A stretch of 64,000 nucleotides of DNA, from assembly GCA_017999645.1 (NCBI GenBank), contig JAGNLJ010000005.1, positions 62,001 to 126,000 on the forward strand, in the 5' to 3' direction. The notes under the pieces were generated by a model, which was given only the letters and a program-made list of their open reading frames with translations, ran no database searches and was not told the DNA's origin. The position numbers and the translations under genes were made by a program. Below are positions 62,266 to 64,000 of the stretch, in pieces. The stretch is from Alphaproteobacteria bacterium (lineage in GTDB: Bacteria; Pseudomonadota; Alphaproteobacteria; Micavibrionales; Micavibrionaceae). Numbering within the stretch: position 1 is the stretch's first letter; each line of letters opens with the position of its first letter.

Positions 62266-63434
62266 CTAAGAAGAAGAAAAGTAAAAAACAGGATTTCTCA
62301 ACCCGCTGCATCCATGGCGGCCAGAGCGTCGATGCCGAAACCGGCGCCGTCTCCGTTCCCATTTATGCGACCTCGACATATGCCCAATCCGCTCCCGGCG
62401 AACACAAGGGCTTCGTCTACGCCCGCGGTCACAACCCCACACGCTTCGCCTTCGAACGCTGCATCGCCAATCTTGAAGACGGCAGCAACGGTTTCGCCTT
62501 CGCCTCCGGCCTCGCCGCCTCCTGCGCGGTTCTAGACCTGATCCCGCATGGCGCACATATTGTCTGCTGTGACGACGTCTATGGCGGCACTTACCGCCTG
62601 TTCGAACGCGTGAAAAAAGACTCCGCGAAACTCGACGTTACCTATATCGACATGACAATCCCCGGTGCGCTGGAAAAGGCAATCCGGCCCAACACCGAAA
62701 TGATCTGGGTGGAAACGCCGACCAACCCGCTGCTCAAAATCATCGACCTTGCCGCTGTCACCGCCGTAGCGAAAAAGAAAAAAATCCTCTCCGTCTGCGA
62801 CAACACTTTCGCGACCCCGCGCCTGCAGAAACCGCTGAATTTCGGCTTCGACATCGCGCTGCATTCCATCACAAAATATATCGGCGGCCATTCCGATATC
62901 ATCGGCGGCGCAGTTGTGGTCAATGATTCCGCTCTTGCCGACAAAATCAAATTCATCCAGAACGCGACCGGCGGCATTCTCTCGCCCTTCGACTCCTTCC
63001 TCGCCTTGCGCGGCATCAAAACACTGGACGTCCGCATGGAACGCGCCTGCGCCAGCGCGGTGAAAATCGCCGAGTTCCTGCACGGCCACAAAAAAATCGC
63101 CAAGGTTCATTACCCCGGCCTCACCACCCACCCGCAATATAAAATCGCCGCCAAGCAGATGAACGCGTTCGGCGCCATGATCTCGGCCAGCGTCAAAGGC
63201 GACCTCAAAGCCTCGAAAAAAATGCTCTCCGCCTGCAAAATTTTCACCCTCGCCGAAAGCCTTGGCGGCGTCGAAAGCCTGATCGAACACCCGGCCATCA
63301 TGACCCACGCCTCGATCCCAAAGGCCGAACGCGAAAAACTCGGCATCGATGACGGCTTCATCCGCCTCTCGGTCGGCATTGAATCGGCCGATGATTTGAT
63401 TGATGATTTGGAACAGGCTTTAAATAAAATCTAA
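62262..63434 (+). CDS. Cystathionine gamma-lyase / trans-sulfuration enzyme
   Basis: A 390-residue PLP fold-type I enzyme of the Cys/Met metabolism family. It has TRCIHGGQSVDAETGAVSVPIY, the Tyr-PLP segment YARGHNPTRFAFE, and the PLP Lys in HSITKYIGGHSD, and ends DGFIRLSVGIESADDLIDDL. It overlaps the CBS-like gene by four bases (ATGA) after a GGAGAA site. The pair would convert homocysteine plus serine to cysteine via cystathionine. Gamma-lyase, gamma-synthase or methionine gamma-lyase activity cannot be separated with certainty; the position favours gamma-lyase. Confidence 0.92.
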   Translation: MTKKKKSKKQDFSTRCIHGGQSVDAETGAVSVPIYATSTYAQSAPGEHKGFVYARGHNPTRFAFERCIANLEDGSNGFAFASGLAASCAVLDLIPHGAHIVCCDDVYGGTYRLFERVKKDSAKLDVTYIDMTIPGALEKAIRPNTEMIWVETPTNPLLKIIDLAAVTAVAKKKKILSVCDNTFATPRLQKPLNFGFDIALHSITKYIGGHSDIIGGAVVVNDSALADKIKFIQNATGGILSPFDSFLALRGIKTLDVRMERACASAVKIAEFLHGHKKIAKVHYPGLTTHPQYKIAAKQMNAFGAMISASVKGDLKASKKMLSACKIFTLAESLGGVESLIEHPAIMTHASIPKAEREKLGIDDGFIRLSVGIESADDLIDDLEQALNKI

Positions 63435-63501
63435 TGTCACCCCCGCGAAGGCGGGGGTCCGGCAACCAAAAACCGGATGCCCGCCCAAGGCGGGCATGAC
63501 A
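63435..63501. repeat. Palindromic intergenic repeat, family 2, copy 2
   Basis: TGTCACCCCCGCGAAGGCGGGGG is followed by CCGGCAACCAAAAACCGG and then GCCCGCCCAAGGCGGGC ATGACA. It forms three hairpins in the 83-base gap after the gamma-lyase gene. Confidence 0.82.
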
Positions 63502-63517
63502 ATAACTAAGGAAAATT

Positions 63518-63949
63518 ATGCGCCTCTGGACTCTCCACCCCTCCTACCTCGACGCCAAAGGCATCGTCGCGCTCTGGCGTGAAACGCTCCTCGCGCAGGC
63601 CGTCCTGCATGGAAAAACCAAGGGCTACAAAAACCATCCGCAGCTCACCCGCTTCCGCGAGCACAAGGATTTACTGGAATCCTATCTTCACCTCATCTGC
63701 GACGAGGCCGACAATCGCGGTTATAAATTCGACCGCTCAAAAATCATTCGCGTCCGCGCGAAAACCAAAAAATCCCTGCCCGTCACCAGCGGTCAGGTTG
63801 ATTACGAATGGCAACATCTCCTGAAAAAACTCGAAACCCGCGATCCCGCCCGCCACAAACAGCATCGGGGTTTGAAAACCGCGCCCGGCCTCTTTAAAAT
63901 CTTCCGCGCAACCAAAAGCAAGGACATAGAACCATGGGAAATAGTGTGA
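63518..63949 (+). CDS. Pyrimidine dimer DNA glycosylase/endonuclease V family protein
   Basis: A 143-residue protein of the Pyr_excise family (T4 endonuclease V-like). It starts MRLWTLHPSYLDAKGIVALWRE, has LLAQAVLHGKTKGYKNHPQL and REHKDLLESYLHLICDEADNRGY. Such proteins cleave at thymine dimers; the T4 catalytic N-terminal Thr is not at residue 2 here, so activity is not certain. The ATG has an AAGGA site. The stop overlaps the next gene. Confidence 0.88.
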   Translation: MRLWTLHPSYLDAKGIVALWRETLLAQAVLHGKTKGYKNHPQLTRFREHKDLLESYLHLICDEADNRGYKFDRSKIIRVRAKTKKSLPVTSGQVDYEWQHLLKKLETRDPARHKQHRGLKTAPGLFKIFRATKSKDIEPWEIV

Positions 63950-64000
63950 ACGCCATCCACATCATCGGCGCCGGTCTCGCCGGCTCCGAAGCCGCCTGGC
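63934..64000 (+). CDS. trmFO: Methylenetetrahydrofolate-tRNA-(uracil-5-)-methyltransferase TrmFO, 3' truncated by window edge
   Basis: Only the first 22 residues are seen; they include HIIGAGLAGSEAAW, the FAD-binding start typical of TrmFO (GidA-like). The ATG at 63934 overlaps the upstream gene by 16 bases; a GTG at 63946 is an alternative start. TrmFO makes the m5U54 of tRNA with folate and FADH2. The match is short, so some other GidA-like flavoprotein is possible. Confidence 0.72.
   Translation, partial: MGNSVNAIHIIGAGLAGSEAAW

Overview
The window reads as a contiguous piece of an alphaproteobacterial chromosome with about half G+C. I infer this from gene content and order rather than from any marker such as rRNA: prs-rplY-pth-ychF, lgt-midA-pgeF followed by divergent ubiK-like/ybjN/proC, a MucR-family regulator, a phasin, and the TauE/SafE + TIGR02186 pair are typical alphaproteobacterial groupings. 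A Micavibrio/Rhodospirillales-like host is possible but not shown. No rRNA, CRISPR array, prophage or transposase was seen. Both edges cut genes: an ompA-family gene at the left and trmFO at the right. No stretch over about 300 bases lacks a gene.

Layout. 1-9.8 kb: OmpA-family protein, lipoprotein, Hsp33, RecX, a CHASE/PAS sensor kinase, phasin, CsaA-like protein, an EnvZ/OmpR pair and a branched-chain aminotransferase. 9.8-17.15 kb: a copper/heavy-metal resistance island, all on the minus strand (P-type ATPase, DUF3147, DUF2933, TRASH-like metal-binding protein, DUF2231, CopB, CopA, small secreted protein). It is inserted exactly at the 3' end of ychF and flanked by a 16-bp direct repeat; a third copy of the core lies near its right end. 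17.15-42.5 kb: housekeeping genes (ychF, pth, rplY, prs, pgeF, midA, lgt, proC, mucR, tsaB, nfu, trpS, murJ, ubiE, coaBC, dut, mutS, cysteine synthase family) with a few envelope and stress genes.

42.5-59 kb is more accessory: an AT-rich orphan ORF, a degenerate PIG-L protein, a beta-barrel protein, a flavoprotein, a glycosyltransferase, and a quorum-sensing module (receiver-like protein with Asn at the phospho-acceptor site, LuxR, LuxI). After a tRNA-Ser(CGA) come stress and redox genes, then a cluster of five small unrecognised ORFs (56.5-58.7 kb) that look like divergent relatives of one another. 59-64 kb: FdxA ferredoxin, lipoprotein, Y-family DNA polymerase, a reverse-transsulfuration pair (cystathionine beta-synthase-like and gamma-lyase), a pyrimidine-dimer glycosylase and the start of trmFO.

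Several families of short palindromic repeats sit between genes. One has entered the mutS reading frame and adds about 13 residues without breaking it. The points most worth following are the ychF-targeted metal island, the quorum-sensing module with its pseudo-receiver and upstream palindrome, the five-gene cluster of unknowns, and the mutS insertion.
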